NCBI RefSeq assembly: GCF_037975245.1
Contig: NC_092563.1
Location: 19,610,094-19,674,093, forward strand
DNA length: 64,000 bases
Direction of reading: 5' to 3'
From: Apostichopus japonicus
Lineage: Eukaryota > Echinodermata > Holothuroidea > Aspidochirotida > Stichopodidae
The position numbers and the translations under genes are program-made. Of this stretch, positions 45,579 through 58,199 are shown piece by piece; the stretch's first letter is position 1, and each line of letters starts with the position of its first letter. The notes under the pieces were generated by a model. That model worked only from the letters and a program-made list of their open reading frames with translations, had not been told where the DNA came from and did not search any database.

Positions 45579-46249
45579 CACTGTAACAAGGGCGGCGGAA
45601 GCACTTTTAATCTGGGGGGCACCGACATCAAAAGGCACTTTGCAGAAATTCGATTGGACTGTTGCAGCCTTATATTTAGTACCCTTCATAACTCTTATTG
45701 TATTATCTTATTTGCGTATACACATCACTCCATCAATGCCCCCCGCCCCCCCCCCCCCCAAGGAAAATATGCATACTAGCACTGCAATATCCAATGTGCA
45801 AATTGGGAAACAAGCAACAAGTTTTCTTTTGAGACAAAATGAGGTGAAATCATGCTAGTTGCTAATGTAGGAATCTATCGAATTAGAGTTTATTTCTTGC
45901 TAATATCGTAACAATTTTTTTCCATTGGAAATAGTTTTGAGTTTGACCCACAGAAATTCATTAAATGTCAGGGGCGTATCCAGGATTTGCAAAGTTGTAT
46001 GCGCGACTATCTGAGCGGAGCGCCACCATCGGTTGGCGCGGAGCGTAGAAGAAAATTTTGGGTTTTACAAACCCCTCAGATGGCCGGAAACGGCCTTCCC
46101 GAGTGTTCATTCTGGTTCCCATGGCCTCTTGCTAACTTGAGACACCTCAATTTTTATGTAGAAAAAGGGCACATTTTTAACCTGAGGAAAAGTGGGGGGG
46201 GGGGCACGTGCCCCCTGTGCCCCCCCGTTCCGCCGCCCTTGCACTGTAA
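45579..46249. mobile_element. Complete hAT-like element, 655 bp, with nested MITE
   Basis: The element at 45587-46241 starts CAAGGGCGGCGGAAGC and ends GTTCCGCCGCCCTTG (14-bp perfect inverted repeat). It is flanked by CACTGTAA at 45579-45586 and 46242-46249. Inside, a second family's left end (CAGGGGCGTATCCAGG) begins at 45969 and carries the core ACTATCTGAGCGGAGCGCC, so a different MITE seems to have inserted within it. The nested right end is not seen. Confidence 0.85.
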
Positions 46250-48140
46250 ATTGAAAGTGTTTAGTTTTGAACACCAAAGTAAACGCCAGGCTGTCACAGC
46301 CTTTGAACACATTGATCTTTTGCCATTTTTGTTTTAGTGTTTAGGCCTTTGCTTCGCAGTGCATCTGTGTATATATTTGTGTATTATTATTTCTTGTATT
46401 GTATTTTTGTTCTCTAAGTGCTGCGATGTGGAAGGAGCAGTACTAAATGTGCCTTATGTATGTGTGTGTCTACTGTGTCTGTATGTATGAATGCAACTTA
46501 AACATTGTGTTTAAATGCAAAAACATATTCGGAAGGTGTTTAAAAATAAACACATGTATGCATTTATAACAGTTCAGCTTTTGTAATACAAATTTAAAAT
46601 GATTAATACAAAGTGTATATTTGTTTCAACTGTCAGTATGTGTATAATAACATATTTTTAAACTGCATTTTACATTAATCTTGATAGAAATATTGGTGCA
46701 TATAGGTAGGTCCTTAATTGATTAAATGCATTTTTAGCTATGATATAAGCTATAACCTAATTTGCATATCATATTCAATATTTTATTGTTTTAGGCTTAT
46801 GGGCCATGTGTTAACACATGACATGCCATAGGTATGCTTCAAGGGTCACATATTTAAACACTGTGTTCATTTACAGGTGGGATGATTAGTCACTGTCAAA
46901 ATAACCAATGAGGTTTAATTAGTTAGGGTTGAAACACCTTGCGTTCATGGTTAAACATGTGACGTGTCACATTACACGTCTCACCTCCTCACAGTATAGA
47001 ACTGTATATCACCATGTTTTAATTATTACATATAAGTATTTTTTATGATATATAAATTATAATTTGTCAATTTATATCTGTTGTTTTGAAAATAAACATA
47101 TAACTGGGAAATTAAGTTATGTACTTTATAAATCATGCTTTTTGTGTTTCTAACCAAACTAATAATATGAATACACGGACCCTATAATATATATTATATA
47201 CTAGGCGATTACCTGCGTTTTGCGGACACCCAGTTTTAGCGCTGGTTATACTCAGTATCGGTGGCAGTTTCCCCGTTTTGGCACCGATTACCCAGCTTTC
47301 GTATCGCCTCGGTTACCTGGTTCTGACGTTGGTTACTTGGTTTTGGCATCGGTTACCCAGTTTTGGCATCCGCTATCATGGGGGTATGCCCCCTATTTTA
47401 ATGGGCGACGATTTAATGGCCATAATGCCCCCCCCCCCCCAATATTGAGGGCAAATTGCTGACCTTGGTGTCGGCTACCTGATATTAGTGGTAGATAGTA
47501 CTCAAGTGGGAGGGGACCCCTATGGAACCCTTCTGTGGGCCAGATCAGAAAAAACAAGATAAACCTTTGCATGACAAATATCTGGCTATGTGCCTGTATA
47601 TATACATAGGCTCAGGGGGCCTGTATTAACATAGGCTAGGGGGTGGGCTGAGCCCCTGCAATAATTTGACTAGGGCCCATTGAATATCCCTATTTACACA
47701 CTAATTTTTGATGAAATCAATCTCAGTGCTCAATGTTGACAAACTTCCTAAGCTACTGATTTGGTTTATGAATAAATAACTGAAAAGGGTCAACATTCTA
47801 TGCATCTCTCAGCTTCTTTTTTGAGAAATTTAATGTCAAATGTGTCAGATTTTATTCCAACTCTACCACTACAGTACATTTGGAATAGGAAATATAAAGT
47901 TGCTCGCAGTTTGTGCCTTTTGAAGCCCTTTTCAAACGGCTACTAGGGCTTTAATAAGAGCAATACAAGTATGCAGTGTATGCACACTCTCTTCTGTTGG
48001 AGTTGAGGTACATAATAAATGTGGGCGGAGCCTAGATTCCTAATAATTAAGGCAATTGTTGCGCAATATTTGTGCTATATTTGCGCTAGCGTTCTAGGAA
48101 AAAAATACTGGTCGCCCGGAGATGCGTAACGTAAACGCCT
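46250..48140. other. AT-rich gene-free region with small repeats
   Basis: No supportable gene. It contains the 20-bp minisatellite at 47220-47370 and a C-run near 47430. Confidence 0.5.
47220..47372. repeat. 20-bp minisatellite
   Basis: Units of the type GGTTACCCAGTTTTGGCATC follow each other (GGTTACCTGGTTCTGACGTT, GGTTACTTGGTTTTGGCATC, GGTTACCCAGTTTTGGCATC). More diverged units lie upstream. Confidence 0.75.
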
Positions 48141-48144
48141 CCGT

Positions 48145-49326
48145 ATATGGTAGGCCATACGGGAAATAATTGCTGATTTAATATCCATACGAATTAAAAT
48201 TATTACCGGTATTAATTCTATTTAGTACCGGCATTAATTCTCAGCCAATCACCATGCAGCTTCAAATGCCGGTATTAAATAATTAATACGGGCATCAAAT
48301 ATAATTACGGGCATTAAATATAATTAATACGGGCATGAAATATAATTAATATGGGTATTAAATAGAATTAATACGGGCATTAAATAGAATTAATACGGGT
48401 ATTACATAGAATTAATACGGGCATTAAATATACCATATTTGTTTAGTTGGCACTGCAACTTGAGTTGCGCTACATGTAATATGCAATGTTATTAACAAGT
48501 TTCCAGCTATTGTGCCGGGCGTAAAAGTTTCCCCGTTAGTTCATCCAGAGATACTGATGCGAAATTGTACTCGTCTTCCTTCAGGATTCTTCCAAGCTTT
48601 GCATAGCGTAATGCTCTTCGAAGATTAACAAACCTGTTCAAAGCATTGCGAACTGGTAAAACAACGGATTGTGTGGGAGTGGGAGTCAACATTTGTCAAT
48701 AACCTACAAGTATCATTCGCTTCTCGACGAAATTCACCCAGTATTGTACTTTGTCTGTAATGCGTGCCATTGCGTTGTACTTTGCTTTCTACACAGGGGG
48801 AAGAAGCTTCCAAAATGTGTGGGGGGGGGGCACAAAATCAGAGGGGCACTCATTCCACAACCACCACTCGTTATGTTATAAACCGATACACACCGGCCAT
48901 ATAACTTAAATACATGTGATGTGTTAGTATGCTTGCTTGAGGGCACATTTGCAATTTTGCAAAAAAATGGGGGAGGGGGGCACGTGTCCCCATAGGCCTC
49001 CGGCTCCCACCCCTGTTCCTACAGCAGAAATAACTGCGCTGCTTTCACGCTACAGCAAGAGGGATTAACACTAGCTCAGAGCATGATAACAGCTTCAAAA
49101 TTCGCTAATGTGATTGGTCTATTTAATGCCGGTATTAATTCTATTTAATGCCCGTATTAATTCAATTTAATGTCCGTATTAATTCTATTTAATACCGGCA
49201 TATGAAGCTACATGGTGATTGGCTGAGAATTAATGCCGGTATTAAATAGAATTAATACCGGTAATAATTTTAATTCGTATGGACATTATATACCAGCAAT
49301 TATTTCCCGTATGGCCTACCATATCC
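48145..49326. mobile_element. 1.2-kb foldback element with long inverted arms
   Basis: The left arm from about 48145 (ATATGGTAGGCCATACGGG, then AAATAATTGCTG, then CCATACGAATTAAAATTATT) is matched in reverse at about 49130-49326 (ending CCCGTATGGCCTACCATAT). The arms are about 150 bp or more and share GAATTAAT-CGGTATTAA units and CAGCCAATCACCATG. The left arm continues into a 22-bp tandem repeat. The middle (48430-49100) has no convincing gene and includes two G-run segments. Confidence 0.8.
48290..48428. repeat. 22-bp tandem repeat in the left foldback arm
   Basis: AATTAATACGGGCATTAAATAG recurs about six times with small changes. Diverged inverse units (TTTAATGCCCGTATTAATTC) lie in the right arm near 49120-49200. 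Confidence 0.8.
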
Positions 49327-49329
49327 GTA

Positions 49330-50385
49330 CATAGCTGGCATGACTGCTGGAGTAGTTTTCCTGTTTGTGTGTATTGTTTTATCTCTGGGGGTCTGTTTGA
49401 TCTATATAATTTCTTTGATGTGTATAGTGAATTGTTGTAGTTGCACATGCTATTTTATTCCTTTGTTTCCGTCTCCCTTTCAACTGTCCAGCTCTCGTGA
49501 CAAAAGTCTGGTTAGCTATGTGGAATGTTCGAGGCACGCGAAGGTCCGAGAATTCGAGTCAGTATTTGTATTAAGTTAGCGCACCCAGAGTGTGTTATGT
49601 TTTTAGTGTTATCCGCTGACCAGTGAGCCTGGTGAGGTCCGTTGGCCAGTTCGTTAAAAGTAAGTTAACTGTTCTTTTATAGTTTAGGCAAGTCCGAGTC
49701 CCTTTTCTTATAATATTGGTGGCGTATTTCCCCGTTTGTCTGAATCCCTTTAAATTATTACTCTAAACCCATTAACAAAATGGGAACAAGGTGTTTGCGT
49801 AGGACGAATTTATCGCTTCACCCTGTGGGATTATTCTTGTATTTGTGGATCTTGGGTGGCTTCGATTCGGGTTGAATTTTCCCCGAGACAACGACTACGT
49901 ATTGTGTAGATTTGGGACTTATGCGTTTTTGCAACGGACTTCGCAGGTACGTCTCCTTATTATTTATATAAATTATAAGCTGAGATTTATGTGGATTTAC
50001 AATGTTATTAATTAAATATTGATACTATAGGGAATATATTAAGGTTGGGCAGTTTATTTCTTTCTATCATAAACTGTGTTAGTGATTTATTGCCTATTGG
50101 TGAAATATTAATTATCACCTTGCTACATTCTAATTGGGGGGTCACTGCGATGACCTCAAGTAATATATAACTTGGCTTGTAGACACCTGCCCACGAGGGC
50201 AGCGGTTTTGTATTAAATTTATTGGTAGTGCAAAACTTAATTTATTTGTTCGTGTTTTATTGGTTCAGGTTGTGTTAACTTGTAGTTGTCCCACATTGAT
50301 CTTGACATATAGGGTGGCCGAGAGCGGCCCTATAGAACCAACAGCCGCTCGGCTAGTAACAACCTGTTGGGGGGGGGGGTGGGGG
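49330..50385 (+). other. Gene-free region, weak resemblance to an LTR retroelement leader
   Basis: There are no coding motifs. TATTGGTGGCGTATTTCCCC near 49712-49731 vaguely recalls a primer-binding-site region. A T-rich sequence precedes it, and a short hairpin (GGGTGGCCGAGAGCGGCCC) lies near 50311-50331. The resemblance is weak, and I find no paired LTRs. Confidence 0.2.
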
Positions 50386-50637
50386 GCTACAATAGAACAT
50401 TACATAATAAATATAGTCTACCATTATCATCATTCTGAAAGTCTTCCCCCTCCTGAATCAAGAAAGGGAGAAACATGATTGCACGACAGGTTCTGTAACT
50501 CTTTTCGTGGAAATTTGGTTCATTGGTTGAAGACGGGACATCACCTAAGGAGAGCGGGAGTGGGCGTAGAATATGAAGGAACATTTTGACTCCCTGCTCT
50601 TGTTTGTTTCACTAAGGTTGCACTAGCCTCAGTGTTA

Positions 50638-50740
50638 CAATAATGTCACACAATGTCACACAATGTCACACACACAATGTCACACAATGTCACACAATAA
50701 TGTTACAATAATGTCAACAGTGTCACAATAATGTAACCCC
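50638..50740. repeat. CACAATGT microsatellite
   Basis: ACAATGTCAC and ATAATGTCAC-type units repeat about nine times. Confidence 0.8.
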
Positions 50741-50827
50741 CTCCCCCCCCATGTGGTAAACGCATTAAAATAGCAAATCATTTCGAGTAACTGCGTGAAT
50801 ATACTTTTTACTGATTTTAGCCTAATA

Positions 50828-50905
50828 ACAGACCAAGAGGTCTGGTTACATACCAAGAGGTTACATACCAGACCAAGAGGTCTGGTTACATAACTTTGGT
50901 TACAT
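50828..50905. repeat. Short direct/inverted repeat of GACCAAGAGGTCTGGTTACAT
   Basis: The unit ACCAAGAGGTCTGGTTACAT occurs twice, with a partial copy between. Each unit contains the dyad AGACC..GGTCT. Confidence 0.7.
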
Positions 50906-50909
50906 CTTT

Positions 50910-52640
50910 GGGCTGGAAGATGGGAGGAGTACGACTGAGTTTGGGGTGGGGGGTAGGAGTAAGTGGAGTGTCAAGAACAGTGAGCTCTCAGATAATATGA
51001 TGAAATTTGGCCGTAGAGTCGCGTTTATCCGACCTCCCCGTGACTGAAGTATATTTAGGTAAATTATGAATGTATTTGCTTCATGATTGTTGCTGGTATC
51101 ATACCAAATATGTTTAATAAGCTGTAATTGTCCAATGCAAACAAATTACATTTATATAATCATTCAGGAAGCTCAGCAAAAGAGAACAATTCAATTGAAC
51201 TATAAATATATGAACCAATATAAGTAAAAATGAATGCATGAATGAAATTAAAGAAATAAGTAAATGCTGCAATGAAATATTAAGCATAAGAAATGCAAAA
51301 AATATTCATACTTAGAGAAATTTTAACCCTGCTCGAATTTGATAGGTTGCAATACACTTCTCCAACATAAAAATGTTCAGTTGGACTAAAATAACTACAC
51401 ATGTGGTGAAAATGATCAATTTCACTTTAACTAGAAACCTCTTTCTATACCCATGCATGTGTTAGTTTCAACATTCTACGGATGATTTCATTTGAATAAG
51501 CTTGGAGAAAGCTATTTTTAATTGACTACTGGAAAACCGTGGATCATGATTTCTACACACACATGATTTTTTAGGCATAACTATTTCAACAGATTTTAAT
51601 TCTTGTAGCATACAACTGGACAGGAAGGATTATGGTCTGTAAAAGAGCATATGCCCCGACAGCTATTAAAAAATTAAAACACTGTTGCACCACTATTGCA
51701 GTCTAATGAATATAACAAAGTCACGGTCCAGCTTCCTTCACACTACTAATACACATAGTTTTACATTAGGATTTAAATGATATCAGGACTCAATTGCATG
51801 GAAAACTATCCACCCACATGTACGCACCAACACAAATGTATGCCGGCGAAAAACAAGTTATATTTGGATAATATTGGTAATATAAGTTTAGGAAAATATA
51901 ATAAACTGCACAGAGTTTTTTGAAAATTTCTTATGCACATAGCTCTTTGAAAAAATGAATGCATCAATAAATATATTTAAGAAATGATTTATTAAGCGCA
52001 AAAAAGACCGAATATCAGTTTTGATAACCTATTAAGCCTACAATGATTTAAAATGGATGCAATAATTGCTCCATTATGGCAACGTACTGTTGCTGAAATT
52101 TCTACAGATGTGGTAAAATCATGAAATCCTCCTGGACTAAAAACCCAATCAATTCAATTTAGGGATTTTGTTAGTTCATATACCAGTGGTAAATTGGTTC
52201 CTATTGATTGGGAAAACCATGGAAGGGTTCATGACTTTATTTACGTGAATATACGTGATTTTAATTACATGAACACACTCTATTTTCGTAAATGTTTTTG
52301 GAAATACATATTTTTAACAGATAATAAATACAGGTAATTCAGTTTGTCAAAATTTTGGGTATTATCGTTGCATGCCTGTTCCATCATTTTAGCATACATA
52401 CAATTGCACAGGAGGTATGACGTTCTGTGAAAGAGCATATGCCCCAAGATATATAGTGTAGCAACAAAACACTTATGCAGGTCTATTGTCCGCTGATTGT
52501 CCACCTTTCCCTCTGATACAGCATTACCTCCATCTTCTTTCGTCATCACAGTCATGGCTGTCCTACGTTTTTATTCATCTTCACCTTATTCATTCTTCTA
52601 ATCCTGTCATTTTCTGCCTTTAATTGTTCCGACTTAATCG
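50910..52640. other. AT-rich gene-free region with a diverged duplication
   Basis: Segments near 51607-51660 and 52390-52448 are related (AGCATACAACTGGACAGGA against ACATACAATTGCACAGGAG, both followed by AAAGAGCATATGCCCC). No supportable gene. Confidence 0.5.
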
Positions 52641-53445
52641 CCGTGCAGTCTTTATCAATGAATTTGCTTGCGCAGTCTTCCTCTTTTATCTTTTATCATC
52701 AACGTCCTGCAACCTCATCCACCTTCATCCGACTCAATCATCTTTCATTACTGGACTCCCTTTGTTCTTCTTCAGTCTTCATCCATCTTTTATCATCGTC
52801 GTCCTGCAACCTCATCCATGTTCATCCCACTCTATCATCCTTCACTCGTGGACTCCCCTTGTTCTTCTTCTGGTGACATCGTCAAGCATCTTAATCCACA
52901 TCCTTCCGTCTGCGTCCACCTTCCAAACCCATCATCCTTCTTCTTTTGCATCTGAAAAACAAAACTAGAAAAACAGTTAGAACATATCAAATACATAACC
53001 CACCACTAACCCTGTGACCCCCTCTTCTTCTGGTGGCATCATCCAGCATCTTAATCCACCTCCTTCTGCATCCACCTTCCACAACCATCATCCTTCTACT
53101 GCATCTGACACAACAAGGCTAGAAAAACAGTTAGAACATATCAAATACATAACCCAGCCACTAACTCTGGGACCCCCCCTCCTCTTATTATGGTGGCATC
53201 GTCCAACATCTTAATCCACCTCCTTGCGTCTGCGTCCACCTTCCACACCCACCATCCTTCTTCTGCATCTGAAAAACAAGGCTAGAAAAACAGTTAGAAC
53301 ATATCAAATACATAACCCACCCACTAACCCTGGGACCCACCCCTCCTCTTCTTCTGGTGGCATCGTCCAGCATTTTATTCCACCTCCTTACGTCTGCGTC
53401 CACCTTCCACACCCACCATCCTTCTTCTTCTGCATCTAAAACAAC

Positions 53446-56400
53446 AAGGCTAGAAAAACAGTTAGAACATATCAAATACATAACCCACCCACTAACCCTG
53501 GGACCCCCCTCTTCTTCTGGTGGCATCGTCCTGCGTCTTTATCCCTCTTCTTCTGCATCTGAAACAACAAGGATAGAAAAACAGTTAGAACATATCAAAT
53601 ACATAACTCACCCACTAACCCTGGGACCCTCCTCTTCTTCTGGTGGCATCGTCCTGCGTATTTATCCGTCTTCTTCTGCATCTGAAACAACAAGGCAAGA
53701 AAAACAGTTAGAACATATCAAATACATAACCCACCCACTAACCCTGGGACCCCCCTCTTCTTCTGGTGGCATCGTCCTCGTCTTAATCCGTCTTCTGCAT
53801 CTGAAACAACAAGGCAAGAAAAACAGTTAGAACATACCAAATACATAACCCACCCACTAACCCTGGGACCCCCCTCTTCTTCTGGTGGCATCGTCCTGCG
53901 TCTGTATCCGTCTTCTTCTGCATCTGGAACAACAAGGCAAGAAAAACAGTTAGAACATATCAAATACATAACCCACCCACTAACCCTGGGACCGCCCCCC
54001 TCTTCTTCTGGTGGCATCGTCCTCGTCTTTATCCGTCTTCTTCTGCATCTGAAACAACAAGGCAAGAAAAACAGTTAGCACATATCATATACATAACCCA
54101 CCCACTAACCCTGGGACCCCCTATTCTTCTGGTGGCATCGTCCTGCGTCTGTATCCGTCTTCTTCTGCATCTGGAACAACAAGGCAAGAAAAACAGTTAG
54201 AACATATCAAATACATAACCCACCCACTAACCCTGGGACCGCCCCCTCTTCTTCTGGTGGCATCGTCCTCGTCTTTATCCGTCTTCTTCTGCATCTGAAA
54301 CAACAAGGCAAGAAAAACAGTTAGCACATATCATATACATAACCCACCCACTAACCCTGGGACCCCCTATTCTTCTGGTGGCATCGTCCTGCGTCTGTAT
54401 CCGTCTTCTTCTGCATCTGGAACAACAAGGCAAGAAAAACAGTTAGAACATATCAAATACATAACCCACCCACTAACCCTGGGACCGCCCCCTCTTCTTC
54501 TGGTGGCATCGTCCTCGTCTTTATCCGTCTTCTTCTGCATCTGAAACAACAAGGCAAGAAAAACAGTTAGCACATATCATATACATAACCCACCCACTAA
54601 CCCTGGGACCCCCTATTCTTCTGGTGGCATCGTCCTGCGTATTTATCCCTCTTCTTCTGCATCTGAAACAGCAAGGAAAGAAAAGCAGTTAGAACATATC
54701 AAATACATAACCCACCCACTACCGACCCCCCTCCTCTTCTGGTGGCATCGTCCTGCGTATTTATCCGTCTTCTTCTGCATCTGAAACAACAAGGCAAGAA
54801 AAACAGTTAGAACATATCAAATACATAACCCACCCACTAACCCTGGGACCCCCCTCTTCTTCTGGTGGCATCGTCCTCGTCTTAATCCGTCTTCTGCATC
54901 TGAAACAACAAGGCAAGAAAAACAGTTAGAACATACCAAATACATAACCCACCCACTAACCCTGGGACCCCCCTCTTCTTCTGGTGGCATCGTCCTGCGT
55001 CTGTATCCGTCTTCTTCTGCATCTGGAACAACAAGGCAAGAAAAACAGTTAGAACATATCAAATACATAACCCACCCACTAACCCTGGGACCGCCCCCCT
55101 CTTCTTCTGGTGGCATCGTCCTCGTCTTTATCCGTCTTCTTCTGCATCTGAAACAACAAGGCAAGAAAAACAGTTAGCACATATCATATACATAACCCAC
55201 CCACTAACCCTGGGACCCCCTATTCTTCTGGTGGCATCGTCCTGCGTCTGTATCCGTCTTCTTCTGCATCTGGAACAACAAGGCAAGAAAAACAGTTAGA
55301 ACATATCAAATACATAACCCACCCACTAACCCTGGGACCGCCCCCTCTTCTTCTGGTGGCATCGTCCTCGTCTTTATCCGTCTTCTTCTGCATCTGAAAC
55401 AACAAGGCAAGAAAAACAGTTAGCACATATCATATACATAACCCACCCACTAACCCTGGGACCCCCTATTCTTCTGGTGGCATCGTCCTGCGTCTGTATC
55501 CGTCTTCTTCTGCATCTGGAACAACAAGGCAAGAAAAACAGTTAGAACATATCAAATACATAACCCACCCACTAACCCTGGGACCGCCCCCTCTTCTTCT
55601 GGTGGCATCGTCCTCGTCTTTATCCGTCTTCTTCTGCATCTGAAACAACAAGGCAAGAAAAACAGTTAGCACATATCATATACATAACCCACCCACTAAC
55701 CCTGGGACCCCCTATTCTTCTGGTGGCATCGTCCTGCGTATTTATCCCTCTTCTTCTGCATCTGAAACAGCAAGGAAAGAAAAGCAGTTAGAACATATCA
55801 AATACATAACCCACCCACTACCGACCCCCCTCCTCTTCTGGTGGCATCGTCCTGCGTATTTATCCGTCTTCTTCTGCATCTGAAACAACAAGGCAAGAAA
55901 AACAGTTAGAACATATCAAATACATAACCCACCCACTAACCCTGGGACCCCCCTCTTCTTCTGGTGGCATCGTCCTCGTCTTAATCCGTCTTCTGCATCT
56001 GAAACAACAAGGCAAGAAAAACAGTTAGAACATACCAAATACATAACCCACCCACTAACCCTGGGGACCCCACCCCCTCTTCTTCTGGTGGCATCGTCCT
56101 GCGTCTGTATCCGTCTTCTTCTGCATCTGGAACAACAAGGCAAGAAAAACAGTTAGAACATATCAAATACATAACCCACCCACTAACCCTGGGACCGCCC
56201 CCCTCTTCTTCTGGTGGCATCGTCCTCGTCTTTATCCGTCTTCTTCTGCATCTGAAACAACAAGGCAAGAAAAACAGTTAGCACATATCATATACATAAC
56301 CCACCCACTAACCCTGGGACCCCCTATTCTTCTGGTGGCATCGTCCTGCGTATTTATCCCTCTTCTTCTGCATCTGAAACAGCAAGGAAAGAAAAGCAGT

Positions 56401-56500
56401 TAGAACATATCAAATACATAACCCACCCACTACCGACCCCCCTCCTCTTCTGGTGGCATCGTCCTGCGTATTTATCCGTCTTCTTCTGCATCTGAAACAA
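53446..56500 (+). repeat. Higher-order repeat block 1 (~1.1 kb, nine monomers)
   Basis: Matching variant patterns recur with an offset of 1099 bp (about 53718 to 54817 to 55916), including the unusual short unit with ACTACCGACCCCCCTCC at about 54719, 55819 and 56428. Within it a two-monomer unit of 246 bp is itself repeated (54121 and 54367; 55220 and 55466). Confidence 0.85.
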
Positions 56501-57400
56501 CAAGGCAAGAAAAACAGTTAGAACATATCAAATACATAACCCACCCACTAACCCTGGGACCCCCCTCTTCTTCTGGTGGCATCGTCCTCGTCTTTATCCG
56601 TCTTCTTCTGCATCTGAAACAACAAGGCTAGAAAAACAGTTAGCACATATCAAATACATAACCCACCCACTAACCCTGGGACCCCCCTCTTCATCTGGTG
56701 GCATCGTCCTGCGTATTTATCCGTCTTCTTCTGCATCTGAAACAACAAGGCAATAAAAACAGTTAGAACATATCAAATACATAACCCACCCACTAACCCT
56801 GGGACCCCACCCCCCTCTTCTTCTGGTGGCATCGTCCTGCGTCTTTATCCGTCTTCTTCTGCATCTGAAACAACAAGGCAAGAAAAACAGTTAGCACATA
56901 TCAAATACATAACCCACCCACTAACCCTGGGACCCCCCTCTTCTTCTGGTGGCATCGTCCTGCGTATTTATCCGTATTCTTCTGCATCTGAAACAACAAG
57001 GCAAGAAAAACAGTTAGAACATATCAAATACATAACCCACCCACTAACCCTGGGACCCCCCTCTTCTTCTGGTGGCATCGTCCTCGTCTTTATCCGTCTT
57101 CTTCTGCATCTGAAACAACAAGGCTAGAAAAACAGTTAGCACATATCAAATACATAACCCACCCACTAACCCTGGGACCCCCCTCTTCATCTGGTGGCAT
57201 CGTCCTGCGTATTTATCCGTCTTCTTCTGCATCTGAAACAACAAGGCAATAAAAACAGTTAGAACATATCAAATACATAACCCACCCACTAACCCTGGGA
57301 CCCCACCCCCCACTTCTTCTGGTGGCATCGTCCTGCGTCTTTATCCGTCTTCTTCTGCATCTGAAACAACAAGGCAAGAAAAACAGTTAGCACATATCAA
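56500..57400 (+). repeat. Higher-order repeat block 2 (~0.5 kb, four monomers)
   Basis: The rare variant CAATAAAAAC (for CAAGAAAAAC) occurs at 56751 and 57247, an offset of 496 bp. The preceding GGCTAGAAAA and CTTCATCTGG variants are in register. Confidence 0.8.
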
Positions 57401-58199
57401 ATACATAACCCACCCACTAACCCTGGGACCCCACCCCCCTCTTCTTCTGGTTGCATCGTCCTGCGTCTTTATCCGTCTTCTTCTGCATCTGAAACAACAA
57501 GGCAAGAAAAACAGTTAGCACATATGAAATACATAACCCACCCACTAACCCTGGGACCCCCCTCTTCTTCTGGTGGCATCGTCCTGCGTCTTTATCCGTC
57601 TTCTTCTGCATCTAAAACAACAAGGCAAGAAAAACAGTTAGAACATATCAAATACATAACCCACCCACTAACCCTGGGACCCCCCCCTCTTCTTCTGGTG
57701 GCATCGTCCTCGTCTTTATCCGTCTTCTTCTGCATCTGAAAAAACAAGGCAAGATAAACAGTTAGAACATATCAAATACATAACCCACCCACTAACCCTG
57801 GGAACCCCCTCTTCTTCTGGTCGCATCGTCCTGCGTATTTATCCGTCTTCTTCTGCATCTGAAACAACAAGGCAAGAAAAACAGTTAGAACATATCAAAT
57901 ACATAACCCACCCACTAACCCTGGGACCCCCCTCTTCTTCTGGTCGCATCGTCCTGCGTATTTATCCGTCTTCTTCTGCATCTGAAACAACAAGGCAAGA
58001 AAAACAGTTAGAACATATCAAATACATAACCCACCCACTAACCCTGGGACCCCCCTCTTCTACTGGTCGCATCGTCCTGCGTCTTTATCCGTCTTCTTCT
58101 GCATCTGAAACAACAAGGCAAGAAAAACAGTTAGCACATATCAAATACATAACCCACCCACTAACCCTGGGACCCCCCTCTTCTTCTGGTGGCATCGTC

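Noticed and set aside
49330-50385. Solo LTR or LTR retrotransposon leader
   Set aside because: Only a vague primer-site-like string is present. I found no paired LTRs, no gag/pol motifs and no target duplication.
53718-56268. Proline/serine- or glutamate-rich repetitive proteins in the satellite
   Set aside because: The frames arise from the monomer sequence and recur with the HOR periods. There is no start context, splice support or conservation beyond the DNA repeat.
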